From Streptomyces spinoverrucosus (GTDB lineage Bacteria > Actinomycetota > Actinomycetes > Streptomycetales > Streptomycetaceae): a DNA stretch of 64,000 nucleotides. Below the pieces are notes generated by a model. It had not been told where the DNA came from, made no database searches, and saw only the letters and a program-made list of their open reading frames with translations. Where the stretch lies: the NCBI RefSeq assembly GCF_015712165.1, contig NZ_JADPZX010000001.1, forward strand, positions 1,798,001-1,862,000, written 5' to 3'. Made by a program: the position numbers and the translations under genes. This document shows, piece after piece, positions 51,710 through 60,475 of the stretch. The first letter of the stretch is position 1. Every line of letters starts with the position of its first letter.

Positions 51710-53314
51710 ATGGACGACCGTCCGATCCGCTCGGCCCACGTCGACACCTTCGCGCGCGACCACCTCCCACCGCGCGAGCAGTGGCCCGACCTCCGCTTCG
51801 ACCTGCCGGAGCTGCGCTACCCCGAACGGCTGAACTGCGCCGCCGAGCTCCTGCACGGCCCGCCCGACGACCGCCCGGCGTTCCACACCCCGGGCGGCCC
51901 CACCTGGACCTACGGCGACCTGCGCGCCCGCGTGGACCGGCTCGCGCACATCCTCACCACCGGCCTCGGCGTCGTCCCCGGCAACCGTGTCCTGCTGCGC
52001 GGCCCCACCACGCCGTGGCTGGCCGCCTGCTGGCTGGCGGTGCTGAAGGCGGGCGCGGTCGCCGTCACCGTGCTGGCCCAGCAGCGCCCGCACGAGCTGA
52101 GCACGATCTGCGAGATCGCCCGCGTGAAGCACGCGCTGTGCGACATCCGGGCCGTCGACGACCTCGCCAAGGCGGAGATACCGGGCCTGCGGATCACGAC
52201 GTACGGCGGGGACGCGCCCGACGACCTCCTGAACCTCCCGGCGCCCGGCGCGCCGTACCCGGCCGTGGACACCGCGGCCGACGACGTGGCGCTGATCGCG
52301 TTCACCTCCGGCACCACCGGTCGCCCGAAAGGGTGCATGCACTTCCACCGGGATGTGCTGGCGATCGCGGACACCTTTTCGAAGCATGTGCTGCGCCCCC
52401 ACGCCGAGGACGTCTTCGCGGGCAGTCCCCCGCTCGGCTTCACCTTCGGCCTCGGCGGTCTCGTCGTCTTCCCGCTGCGGGCCGGCGCCAGCGCGCTGCT
52501 GCTCGAACAGGCGGGCCCCAAGCAGCTCTTGCCCGCGATCACCGAGCACCGGGTGTCGGTGCTGTTCACCGCGCCGACCGCGTACCGCGCCATGCTCGGG
52601 GAGCTCGACGGCCACGACCTGACGTCCCTGCGCCGCTGTGTCTCGGCCGGCGAGAACCTGCCCGCGGGCACCTGGCGGGCCTGGCACGAACGCACCGGGC
52701 TGCGCGTCATCAACGGCATCGGCGCCACCGAGCTGCTGCACATCTTCATCTCGGCGGCCGACGAGCACATCAGGCCCGGGACCACCGGGATGCCCGTCCC
52801 CGGCTGGCACGCGCGCGTGGTCGACGACGAGGGGCGCGAACTGCCCGACGGCGAGCCGGGACTACTGGCCGTGCGCGGGCCGGTCGGCTGCCGGTATCTC
52901 GCCGACCCACGCCAACGGGAGTACGTACGCGGCGGCTGGAACATCACCGGCGACACCTACGTCCGCGAGCCCGACGGCTACTTCCGGTACGTCGCCCGCG
53001 CCGACGACATGATCATCTCGGCCGGGTACAACATCGCCGGACCCGAAATCGAGGACGCGCTGCTGCGGCACCCGGACGTGGTGGAGGCGGCGGTCGTCGG
53101 CCGGCCCGACGAGGCACGCGGCATGGCGGTGGTGGCGTACGCCGTCCTCAAGGAGGGCGCCGAACGGGACGCCGCGACCCTGCGCGCCTTCGTCCTCTCC
53201 GAGCTCGCGCCCTACAAATGCCCCCGCGAGATCGTCTTCCTGGACGCCCTCCCGCGCACCGCCACCGGAAAGCTCCAGAGGTTCCGCCTGCGCACCGAAG
53301 GTGACCAGCAGTGA
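51710..53314 (+). CDS. Aryl-CoA ligase (benzoate/2-aminobenzoate-CoA ligase type)
   Basis: A 534-residue ANL-superfamily AMP-forming ligase. The P-loop is FTSGTTGRPKGCMHFHRD near 203-220; NGIGATELLHIFISA, GGWNITGDTY (hinge Asp) and the final PRTATGKLQRFRLR with the catalytic Lys are all present. ATELLHIF and the MHFHRD context are typical of benzoate- and 2-aminobenzoate-CoA ligases. It activates an aromatic acid to its CoA thioester in the cytoplasm. It diverges from acyl-CoA dehydrogenase/RidA, and the PaaX-family gene lies 15 bases downstream. Confidence 0.87.
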   Translation: MDDRPIRSAHVDTFARDHLPPREQWPDLRFDLPELRYPERLNCAAELLHGPPDDRPAFHTPGGPTWTYGDLRARVDRLAHILTTGLGVVPGNRVLLRGPTTPWLAACWLAVLKAGAVAVTVLAQQRPHELSTICEIARVKHALCDIRAVDDLAKAEIPGLRITTYGGDAPDDLLNLPAPGAPYPAVDTAADDVALIAFTSGTTGRPKGCMHFHRDVLAIADTFSKHVLRPHAEDVFAGSPPLGFTFGLGGLVVFPLRAGASALLLEQAGPKQLLPAITEHRVSVLFTAPTAYRAMLGELDGHDLTSLRRCVSAGENLPAGTWRAWHERTGLRVINGIGATELLHIFISAADEHIRPGTTGMPVPGWHARVVDDEGRELPDGEPGLLAVRGPVGCRYLADPRQREYVRGGWNITGDTYVREPDGYFRYVARADDMIISAGYNIAGPEIEDALLRHPDVVEAAVVGRPDEARGMAVVAYAVLKEGAERDAATLRAFVLSELAPYKCPREIVFLDALPRTATGKLQRFRLRTEGDQQ

Positions 53315-53329
53315 TCCGTACGACCTAAG

Positions 53330-54142
53330 ATGATCAACGTGTCCGACCAGCACGCCCCCCGGTCTCTCATCGTCACGCTCTACGGCGCGTACGGCCGCTT
53401 CATGCCCGGCCCGCTACCGGTCGCCGAGCTGATCCGGCTGCTCGCCGCGGTCGGGGTGGACGCGCCCTCGGTGCGCTCGTCGGTGTCCCGCCTCAAGCGG
53501 CGCGGCCTGCTCGTCCCCGCCCGCACCGAGCAGGGCGCGGCAGGCTACGAACTCTCCCCGGACGCCCGCCAGTTGCTCGACGACGGCGACCGGCGCATCT
53601 ACGCCACCGCGCCGCCCGAGGACGAGGGCTGGGTGCTGGCGGTGTTCTCCGTGCCCGAGTCGGAACGGCAGAAGCGGCACGTGCTGCGCTCCCGTCTGGC
53701 CGGGCTCGGCTTCGGCACGGCCTCACCCGGCGTGTGGATCGCCCCCGCCCGGCTCTACGAGGAGACCCGGCACACCCTGCAACGGCTGCGCCTCGACCCG
53801 TACGTCGACCTCTTCCGCGGCGATCATCTCGGTTTCGCGCCGACCGTCGAGGCGGTCGCCCGCTGGTGGGACCTCGCCGCGATCGCCAAGCAGCACGAGG
53901 CATTCCTCGACCGGCACGAGCGCGTGCTGCACGACTGGGAGCGGCGCACCGACACCCCGCCCGAGGAGGCCTACCGGGACTACCTGCTCGCCCTGGACTC
54001 CTGGCGCCATCTGCCGTACACCGACCCGGGCCTGCCGGCGAGCCTGCTGCCCGCGAACTGGCCGGGCGCGCGGTCGGCGGCGGTGTTCCGGGGACTGCAC
54101 GAGCGGCTGCGGGACGCGGGGGCGGTCTTCGCGGGCCTCTGA
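53330..54142 (+). CDS. PaaX family transcriptional regulator
   Basis: A 270-residue PaaX/PaaX-C repressor. The N-terminal winged helix includes SLIVTLYGAYGRFMPG, VGVDAPSVRSSVSRLKRRGLL; the middle GWVLAVFSVPESERQKRHVLRSRLAGLGFG and SPGVWIAP are the central domain; the C-terminal part ends DYLLALDSWRHLPYTDPGLP, typical of PaaX. Family members sense aryl-CoA esters such as phenylacetyl-CoA and derepress catabolic operons. Its neighbours (ligase, dehydrogenase, and the monooxygenase and hydratase beyond the cys operon) are the likely regulon. Confidence 0.92.
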   Translation: MINVSDQHAPRSLIVTLYGAYGRFMPGPLPVAELIRLLAAVGVDAPSVRSSVSRLKRRGLLVPARTEQGAAGYELSPDARQLLDDGDRRIYATAPPEDEGWVLAVFSVPESERQKRHVLRSRLAGLGFGTASPGVWIAPARLYEETRHTLQRLRLDPYVDLFRGDHLGFAPTVEAVARWWDLAAIAKQHEAFLDRHERVLHDWERRTDTPPEEAYRDYLLALDSWRHLPYTDPGLPASLLPANWPGARSAAVFRGLHERLRDAGAVFAGL

Positions 54143-54263
54143 CCGCGCACGACGTGACCTCAATCACATCAGCGGTCACTAACGGAACCCTCAGCTTGTT
54201 CTTCCCCTCTTCTCAAGTTTCTTACCTAGCGTCCGTTGAGCCGCACGCCAGGAGAGAAAGAGG

Positions 54264-54824
54264 ATGCTGCGCATGACCACCACCGGAAGGCCTCCCGGGG
54301 CCACGGTCTGGCTCACGGGGCTGCCGAGCGCGGGTAAGACCACGATCGCCCGTCACCTGGCCGAACGGCTGAAGGCCCAGGGACATCGCGTGGAGGTCCT
54401 GGACGGGGACGAGATCCGCCGCTTCCTCTCCGCCGGCCTCGGCTTCTCCCGCGAGGACCGCAACACCAACGTGCAGCGCATCGGTCTCGTCTCCGAGGTG
54501 CTCGCCCGCAACGGCGTCCTGTCCGTCGTCCCGGTCATCGCCCCCTACGCCGACAGCCGCGCAGCGGTCCGCAAACGGCACGAGGCGAGCGGGACGCCGT
54601 ACGTCGAGGTGCATGTCGCCACGCCGGTCGAGGTGTGCAGCGAGCGCGACGTGAAGGGGCTGTACGCCCGCCAGGCCGCGGGTCAGATGGTCGGACTGAC
54701 CGGCGTGGACGACCCGTACGAGCCGCCGACGGACCCGGCGCTGGTGCTGAAGACGCAGGACCAGACGCCCGAGGAGTCGGCCGACGCGGTGTACGCGGTG
54801 CTGGCGGAGCGGGGGCTCGTGTGA
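54264..54824 (+). CDS. cysC: Adenylylsulfate kinase
   Basis: A 186-residue APS kinase making PAPS from APS and ATP. The P-loop is GLPSAGKTT at 19-27; VLDGDEIRRFLSAGLGFSREDRNTN is the APS-binding stretch (DGDEIRR, FSREDR); VIAPYADSR and the lid ARQAAG, then DDPYEPP, follow. An internal ATG at 54273 is also possible as start. It begins a cysC-cysD-cysN operon, with GTGA overlap to cysD. The 120-base upstream gap shows no riboswitch that I recognise. Confidence 0.94.
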   Translation: MLRMTTTGRPPGATVWLTGLPSAGKTTIARHLAERLKAQGHRVEVLDGDEIRRFLSAGLGFSREDRNTNVQRIGLVSEVLARNGVLSVVPVIAPYADSRAAVRKRHEASGTPYVEVHVATPVEVCSERDVKGLYARQAAGQMVGLTGVDDPYEPPTDPALVLKTQDQTPEESADAVYAVLAERGLV

Positions 54825-55723
54825 GTGCCTTCGCGCTGTCGCACCTGGACGCGTTGGAGTCCGAGGCGGTGCACATCTTCCGCGAGGTGGCGGGCGAGTT
54901 CGAACGGCCGGTGATCCTGTTCTCCGGCGGCAAGGACTCCATCGTCATTCTGCATCTGGCACTCAAGGCCTTCGCGCCCGCGACGGTGCCCTTCTCGCTG
55001 CTGCACGTCGACACCGGCCACAACTTCCCCGAAGTCCTCGACTACCGCGACCGTGTGGTGGCCGCACATGGGCTGCGCCTCCATGTGGCCTCCGTACAGG
55101 ACTACATCGACCGCGGTGTGCTACGCGAACGCCCCGACGGCACCCGCAACCCACTCCAGACACTGCCGCTCACGGAGAAGATCCAGGCCGAGCGGTTCGA
55201 CGCCGTGTTCGGCGGCGGACGCCGCGACGAGGAGAAAGCGCGGGCCAAAGAGCGCGTCTTCTCGCTGCGCGACGAGTTCTCCCAGTGGGACCCACGCAGG
55301 CAACGCCCCGAGCTGTGGAACCTGTACAACGGACGGCACGCCCCCGGCGAACACGTCCGCGTCTTCCCCCTGTCCAACTGGACCGAGCTGGACGTCTGGC
55401 AGTACATCGCCCGCGAAGACGTCGAGCTGCCCGCCATCTACTTCGCGCATCACCGGGAGGTCTTCCAGCGCAACGGCATGTGGCTGACCGCCGGTGACTG
55501 GGGCGGGCCCCGTGACACCGAGACCGTCGAGAAACGGCAGGTCCGCTACCGCACTGTCGGCGACATGTCCTGCACCGGGGCCGTCGACTCCGACGCCGAC
55601 ACCATCGAGAAGGTGATCGCCGAGATCGCCGCCTCCCGCCTCACCGAACGCGGCGCCACCCGCGCCGACGACAAACTCTCCGAGGCCGCGATGGAAGACC
55701 GCAAGCGCGAGGGGTACTTCTAG
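54821..55723 (+). CDS. cysD: Sulfate adenylyltransferase subunit 2
   Basis: A 300-residue ATP-sulfurylase catalytic subunit from GTG 54821, overlapping cysC. The PP-loop is LFSGGKDSIV near 33-42; LLHVDTGHNFPEVLDYRD, DAVFGGGRRDEEKARAKER and FPLSNWTELDVWQYIARE are standard CysD motifs. It adenylylates sulfate to APS with the CysN GTPase. Lengths and motifs are complete. Confidence 0.95.
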   Translation: MSAFALSHLDALESEAVHIFREVAGEFERPVILFSGGKDSIVILHLALKAFAPATVPFSLLHVDTGHNFPEVLDYRDRVVAAHGLRLHVASVQDYIDRGVLRERPDGTRNPLQTLPLTEKIQAERFDAVFGGGRRDEEKARAKERVFSLRDEFSQWDPRRQRPELWNLYNGRHAPGEHVRVFPLSNWTELDVWQYIAREDVELPAIYFAHHREVFQRNGMWLTAGDWGGPRDTETVEKRQVRYRTVGDMSCTGAVDSDADTIEKVIAEIAASRLTERGATRADDKLSEAAMEDRKREGYF

Positions 55724-55725
55724 CC

Positions 55726-56928
55726 ATGACCACCGACACCCTCCGCCTCGCCACCGCCGGCTCCGTCGACGACGGCAAATCCACCCTCGTCGGCCGACTG
55801 CTGCACGACTCCAAGTCCATCCTCACCGACCAGCTGGAAGCGGTCACCCGCGCCTCCCGCGGCGACGGCCCCGACCTCGCCCTGCTGACGGACGGCCTGC
55901 GCGCCGAGCGCGAACAGGGCATCACCATCGACGTCGCCTACCGCTACTTCGCCACACCCCGACGCCGCTTCATCCTCGCCGACACGCCAGGACACGTGCA
56001 GTACACCCGCAACATGGTCACCGGCGCCTCCACGGCCGAGCTGACCGTCATCCTCGTCGACGCCCGCAACGGCATCGTCGAACAGACCCGCCGCCACGCC
56101 GCCATCGCCGCCCTCCTCCGCGTCCCCCACATCGTCCTCGCCGTCAACAAGATGGACCTCACCGGATACCAGCAACCGGTGTTCGAGCACATCGCCGAGG
56201 ACTTCGCGGGCCACGCGGCCGAGCTGGGCCTGCCCGGCTTCACGCCGATCCCGGTGTCGGCGCTGGCCGGGGACAACGTGGTGGAGCGTTCGACGCGCAT
56301 GGCCTGGTACGAGGGTCCGGCCCTGCTGGAGTTCCTGGAGAGCGTGCCCGTCACTACCGCCCCGGCCGACGCGCCCGCCCGTTTCCCCGTGCAGTACGTC
56401 ATCCGGCACGGCGAAGTCCGCCACTACGCCGGTCAGTTGGCGTCCGGCTCGCTGTGCGTCGGGGACCGGGTGACCATCCATCCGACCGGCGAGACCTCCG
56501 AGATCGCCGGCATCGACGTCCTCGGCACACCGGCCGACCGGGCCCACGCCCCGCAGTCGGTCAGCCTGCGCCTGGCCGACCAACGGGACGTCTCGCGCGG
56601 CGACATGATCACGGCCGGGGTCGGCGTCCCCGCGCTCACCCAGGATGTCCGCGCGGCCGTCTGCCACCTGGCCGACCGCCCGCTGCGGGCCGGCGACCGG
56701 GTGCTGCTCCGGCACACCACCCGGACGGTCAAGGCGATCGTCAAGGACCTGGCCGGCGCCACCGAACTCACGGCGAACGACCTGGCCCGCGTCACCCTGC
56801 GCACCGCCGAGCCGCTGCCCCTGGACGACTACGCCGTCTCCCGCCGCACCGGTGCGTTCATCCTGATCGACCCGGCGGACGGCGCGACCCTCACGGCCGG
56901 GATGGTCGACCTCAGCTCCCCAGGGTGA
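55726..56928 (+). CDS. cysN: Sulfate adenylyltransferase subunit 1 (GTPase)
   Basis: A 400-residue EF-Tu-like GTPase subunit of ATP sulfurylase, 2 bases after cysD. G1 is AGSVDDGKSTLVGRLL, G2 EREQGITID, G3 ADTPGHVQYTRNM, G4 AVNKMDL. It couples GTP hydrolysis to APS formation. The end overlaps the convergent monooxygenase gene by 17 bases. No cysH or sulfite reductase is adjacent, so the operon may feed PAPS to sulfation or link to reduction genes elsewhere. Confidence 0.94.
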   Translation: MTTDTLRLATAGSVDDGKSTLVGRLLHDSKSILTDQLEAVTRASRGDGPDLALLTDGLRAEREQGITIDVAYRYFATPRRRFILADTPGHVQYTRNMVTGASTAELTVILVDARNGIVEQTRRHAAIAALLRVPHIVLAVNKMDLTGYQQPVFEHIAEDFAGHAAELGLPGFTPIPVSALAGDNVVERSTRMAWYEGPALLEFLESVPVTTAPADAPARFPVQYVIRHGEVRHYAGQLASGSLCVGDRVTIHPTGETSEIAGIDVLGTPADRAHAPQSVSLRLADQRDVSRGDMITAGVGVPALTQDVRAAVCHLADRPLRAGDRVLLRHTTRTVKAIVKDLAGATELTANDLARVTLRTAEPLPLDDYAVSRRTGAFILIDPADGATLTAGMVDLSSPG

Positions 56929-59305
56929 GCCGGGGTTTGGGGGCGTCGGTGCGTCCGGTCCGGGGTGGCCGGCTGCCCGCCCGGTACGGCGCCGGCCAGA
57001 CGACGCCCGGACCGTCGTACCCCTGCTCGGCGGCCGCGTGCAGCGTCCAGTGCGGGTCGTACAGGTGCGGGCGGGCCAGCGCGCACAGGTCCGTGCGGCC
57101 CGCCAGGAGCAGGGAGTTGACGTCGTCCCAGGAGGAGATCGCGCCGACCGCGATCACCGGGACGCCCGCCTCGTGCCGGATCCGGTCCGCGTACGGCGTC
57201 TGGTACGACCGCCCGAACTCCGGCCGTTCCTCGGCCACCACCTGCCCGGTCGACACGTCGATGGCGTCGGCGCCGTGCGCGGCGAAGGCCCGGGCGATCG
57301 CGACGGCCTCCTCGGGCGTGGTGCCGCCCTCGGCCCAGTCGGCGGCCGAGATCCGCACGGTCATGGGTTTCTCCTCCGGCCACACGGCCCGTACGGCGTC
57401 GAAGACCTCCAGCGGGAAGCGAAGCCGTTTCGCGAGCGAGCCGCCGTAGGCGTCGGTGCGCCGGTTGGTCAGCGGGGAGAGGAAACCGGAGAGCAGATAG
57501 CCGTGGGCGCAGTGCAGTTCGAGCAGATCGAAGCCGGCCCGCGCGGCACGCCAGGCGGCGGCGGTGAACTGCTCTCTTATGTCGGTCAGTTGGGCACGGG
57601 ACAGCTCGCGCGGGGTCTGACTGCCGGGCTTGTACGGCAGCGGGGAGGCGGCCACGAGCGGCCAGTTGCCGTCGTCGAGCGGCTCGTCCATCCCCTCCCA
57701 CATGAGCTTGGTCGAGCCCTTGCGCCCGCTGTGGCCGAGCTGCACGCCGATTCCGGTGCCGGGGGCCTGGGCGTGCACGAAGTCGGTGATCCGGCGCCAG
57801 GCCTCGGCCTGCCTGCCGGTGTACAGGCCGGCACAGCCGGGCGTGATCCGGCCCTCCGGGCTCACGCACACCATCTCGGTCATCACCAGCCCGGCGCCGC
57901 CGAGCGCGCGGGCGCCGAGGTGGACGAGGTGGAAGTCGCCGGGGACGCCGTCGACCGCCGAGTACATGTCCATCGGCGAGACCACGACCCGGTTGCGCAG
58001 GGTCAGGCCGCGCAGCCGGAACGGGGTGAACATCGGGGGTGTGCCGGGCGGGCAGCCGAACTCGCGCTCCACGGCCTCGGTGAAGTGCGCGTCGCGCAGC
58101 CGGAGGTTGTCGTGGGTGACGCGGCGGCTGCGGGTGAGCAGGTTGAAGGCGAACTGGCGGGGGCGCTGGCCGAGGTGGAGGGAGAGGTTCTCGAACCATT
58201 CCAGGCTGGCCCGGGCGGCCCGCTGGGTGGAGGCGACGACGGGCCCCCGCTCCTCCTCGTACGCGGTCAGGGCCGCCTCGATCGAGGGCTGCTCCTGGAT
58301 GCAGGCGGCCAGGGCGAGGGCGTCCTCGACGGCGAGTTTGGTGCCGGAGCCGATGGAGAAGTGGGCGGTGTGAGCGGCGTCGCCGAGGAGGACGACGTTG
58401 CCGTGCGACCAGCTTTCGTTGACGACCGTGCGGAAGGTGGTCCAGGTGGAGTTGTTGGACGTCAGCGGGCGGCCGCCGAGCGTCTCCGCGAAGATCTTGG
58501 CGCATCGTTCGATGGACTCGTGCTCGCCGAGTTCGTCGAAACCGGCCGCCTGCCAGACCTCCTCGCGCATCTCGACGATCACGGTCGAGGCGTCGGGGGC
58601 GTAGGGGTAGCCGTGCAGTTGCATCACGCCGTGCTCGGTCTCGGCGATCTCGAAGCGGAAGGCGTCGAAGGGGAAGTCGGTGGCCAGCCAGATGTATCGG
58701 CAGCGGTGGGTCGTGATGCGGGGGCGGAACGCGTCGGCGTAGGTCTCGCGGGTGGCGCTGTGGACGCCGTCGGCGGCGATGACGAGGTCGTAGGAGTTCG
58801 AGAGGGTGGCGGGGGGTGGGGCCTCGGTGCGGAAGCGGAGGTCGACGCCGAGGTGGTGGCAGCGGGTGTGGAGGATCTCCAGGAGGCGTTTGCGTTCCAG
58901 GGCTGCGAAGCCGTGGCCTCCGGAGGTGTGGCGTGCTCCTCGGTGGACGATGTCGATGTCGTCCCAGCGGACGAAGTGTTGTTGCAGGGCTTCGTAGACG
59001 GTTGGGTCGGCGTGTTCGATGCCGCCCAGGGTTTCGTCGGAGAGGACTACTCCGAAGCCGAAGGTGTCGTCGGGGGCGTTGCGTTCCCAGAGGGTGATCC
59101 GGCGGTCCGGGTCGAGGCGTTTCAGTAGGGCTGCCGCGTAGAGGCCGCCGGGGCCGCCGCCGGTGATCGCGATGCGTAGGGGGTGGCTGGCCTTCTTGGG
59201 TGGCTGCGGGCTGTTGGTGGCTGGTCGCGCCCGCGCGGCGGTAGCCGCGAATTCAACGCAGCCCCGCGCCCCTGGAGTCGGGACAGTCCCCTGAGAGGAG
59301 AACAT
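56912..59305 (-). CDS. Aryl-CoA monooxygenase/reductase fusion (salicylyl-CoA 5-hydroxylase or 2-aminobenzoyl-CoA monooxygenase type)
   Basis: A 797-residue fusion. Residues about 43-420 form a group-A FAD monooxygenase (ITGGGPGGLYAAALL near 47-61; the GDAAHTAHFSIGSG flavin motif near 318; LAVEDALALA). Residues about 425-780 are an Old Yellow Enzyme-type FMN reductase (FRLRGLTLRNRVVVSPMDMYSA, GVQLGHSGRKGS, ELHCAHGYLLSGFLSP, in parts). This arrangement is known for 2-aminobenzoyl-CoA monooxygenase/reductase and for streptomycete salicylyl-CoA 5-hydroxylase. The only in-frame start is ATG 59305, giving about 43 residues before the FAD fold that are encoded largely by a repeat element. The hydratase gene ends 4 bases upstream. 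Confidence 0.9.
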   Translation of the reverse strand: MFSSQGTVPTPGARGCVEFAATAARARPATNSPQPPKKASHPLRIAITGGGPGGLYAAALLKRLDPDRRITLWERNAPDDTFGFGVVLSDETLGGIEHADPTVYEALQQHFVRWDDIDIVHRGARHTSGGHGFAALERKRLLEILHTRCHHLGVDLRFRTEAPPPATLSNSYDLVIAADGVHSATRETYADAFRPRITTHRCRYIWLATDFPFDAFRFEIAETEHGVMQLHGYPYAPDASTVIVEMREEVWQAAGFDELGEHESIERCAKIFAETLGGRPLTSNNSTWTTFRTVVNESWSHGNVVLLGDAAHTAHFSIGSGTKLAVEDALALAACIQEQPSIEAALTAYEEERGPVVASTQRAARASLEWFENLSLHLGQRPRQFAFNLLTRSRRVTHDNLRLRDAHFTEAVEREFGCPPGTPPMFTPFRLRGLTLRNRVVVSPMDMYSAVDGVPGDFHLVHLGARALGGAGLVMTEMVCVSPEGRITPGCAGLYTGRQAEAWRRITDFVHAQAPGTGIGVQLGHSGRKGSTKLMWEGMDEPLDDGNWPLVAASPLPYKPGSQTPRELSRAQLTDIREQFTAAAWRAARAGFDLLELHCAHGYLLSGFLSPLTNRRTDAYGGSLAKRLRFPLEVFDAVRAVWPEEKPMTVRISAADWAEGGTTPEEAVAIARAFAAHGADAIDVSTGQVVAEERPEFGRSYQTPYADRIRHEAGVPVIAVGAISSWDDVNSLLLAGRTDLCALARPHLYDPHWTLHAAAEQGYDGPGVVWPAPYRAGSRPPRTGRTDAPKPRLTLGS
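59198..59273. repeat. Streptomycete intergenic repeat element inside the monooxygenase 5' end
   Basis: This 76-base stretch (GGGTGGCTGCGGGC..., a GTGGCTGGTCGCGC core, CCGCGCGGCGG, then GCAGCCCCGCGCCCC) matches my memory of a GC-rich palindromic element scattered between genes in streptomycete chromosomes. It has inverted pieces GCTGCGGG and CGCGGCGGTAGCCGCG. It lies between the ATG at 59305 and the start of the FAD domain and is read through in frame. Confidence 0.6.
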
Positions 59306-59309
59306 CCCC

Positions 59310-60137
59310 CTACCTCCCCTGCCACTTCGGGGGGCGCTTTTCTGTGAATGCCTTGTGGAACTCCCTGTAGTCCTCGCCTGTCATCAACAGGGCCTGCGTC
59401 GAGGCGTCCAGTTCCACCGCTGCCGCCAGTGGCATGTCCAGCTCGGCCGTGAGGAGGGCCTTTGTCTGGGCGTAGGCCAGGGCGGGGCCCTCGGCCAAGC
59501 GGCGGGCCAGCTGCTGTGCGGCCTGGTCCGCACGGCCCTCGTCCGTCAGCTCGCTGATCAGGCCGATGCGCTCGGCCTCGGGTGCGCGGACCGGTTCGCC
59601 GAGCATGAGGAGGCGGGTGGCGTGACCGAGGCCGACGACGCGGGGCAGCAGGTAGGCGGCGCCCATGTCGCCGCCGGACAGGCCGACCCGGGTGAAGAGG
59701 AACGCGAAGCGTGCGGTGGGGTCCGCGACCCGGAAGTCCGCCGCCAGCGCGAGGACCGCCCCGGCGCCCGCCGCCACCCCGTGCACCACCGCGATCACCG
59801 GGAACGGGCACTCCCGGACGGCCCGCACCACCTGGCCGGTCATCCGGTTGAAGTCGAGGAGCTGGGCGGTGTCCATGGACAGTGTGGCGCCGATGATCTC
59901 GTCGACGTCCCCGCCCGAGCAGAAGCCGCGCCCCTCGCCGGCCATTACCAGGGCGCGCACGGACCGCTCCCGGGACAGCTCGGCGAGCAGGTCGCGCAGG
60001 TCGGCGTAGGCGCCGAAGGTGAGCGCGTTGAGCTTGTCGGGGCGGGCGAGGGTGACGGTGGCCACACCGTCGGCGCGGTCGACGCGCAGATGGCGCCAGG
60101 GCGAGGTGGGGGCGGCGGAGCCGGTGAAGGGACTCAT
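59310..60137 (-). CDS. Enoyl-CoA hydratase/isomerase family protein
   Basis: A 275-residue crotonase-fold enzyme from ATG 60137. The oxyanion-hole segments are GRGFCSGGDVDEI near 70-82 and HGVAAGAGAVLALAADFRVA near 118-137; the acid region is FTRVGLSGGDMGAAYLLPR, where the usual two Glu are replaced by Ser/Gly/Asp (SGGD), suggesting a specialised chemistry such as ring-opening or decarboxylation. Its stop is followed 4 bases later by the aryl-CoA monooxygenase/reductase start, so the pair is an operon acting on an aryl-CoA-derived ring. Confidence 0.88.
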   Translation of the reverse strand: MSPFTGSAAPTSPWRHLRVDRADGVATVTLARPDKLNALTFGAYADLRDLLAELSRERSVRALVMAGEGRGFCSGGDVDEIIGATLSMDTAQLLDFNRMTGQVVRAVRECPFPVIAVVHGVAAGAGAVLALAADFRVADPTARFAFLFTRVGLSGGDMGAAYLLPRVVGLGHATRLLMLGEPVRAPEAERIGLISELTDEGRADQAAQQLARRLAEGPALAYAQTKALLTAELDMPLAAAVELDASTQALLMTGEDYREFHKAFTEKRPPKWQGR

Positions 60138-60475
60138 GGGGTGCGGCCTCCTTGGGCGGGCACTGCCTCACTGACCTCTACCCCATGAAACTATCACTCA
60201 TTCGTGACTGTCGTCAGGACTACGCGATAGGCCTAGTGCGGGAGATCACCCTGGTCACAGGGGTGTCTTCGGTCACACACGTCACCGGACATCAATAACG
60301 CGGTAACAGTGGGAGCACCCCTGCGCGGCCGTCCGTTCACCCGGGTAAGCCGCACGCACCGGGCCGAAGGTCCGGGCGGTGCCCGTCGTGGGACTCTGCC
60401 GAGGGGCGCCGTACCATTCCTAAGGTTGAAAGCAGGACAGCCTGAGACTCTCGGCACTCAGGACATGCCTGCTCC
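60138..60475. other. Divergent intergenic region, hydratase and HATPase genes
   Basis: 338 bases without a gene. The left end, upstream of the hydratase, holds TATCACTCATTCGTGAC with a TCA...TGA dyad that could be an operator for an aryl-CoA responsive repressor. The remainder is the leader of the HATPase gene. No terminator, repeat or RNA structure was recognised. Confidence 0.45.

Noticed and set aside
54143..54263. SAM or cobalamin riboswitch upstream of cysC
   Set aside because: The 121-base gap has none of the conserved boxes I could recognise.
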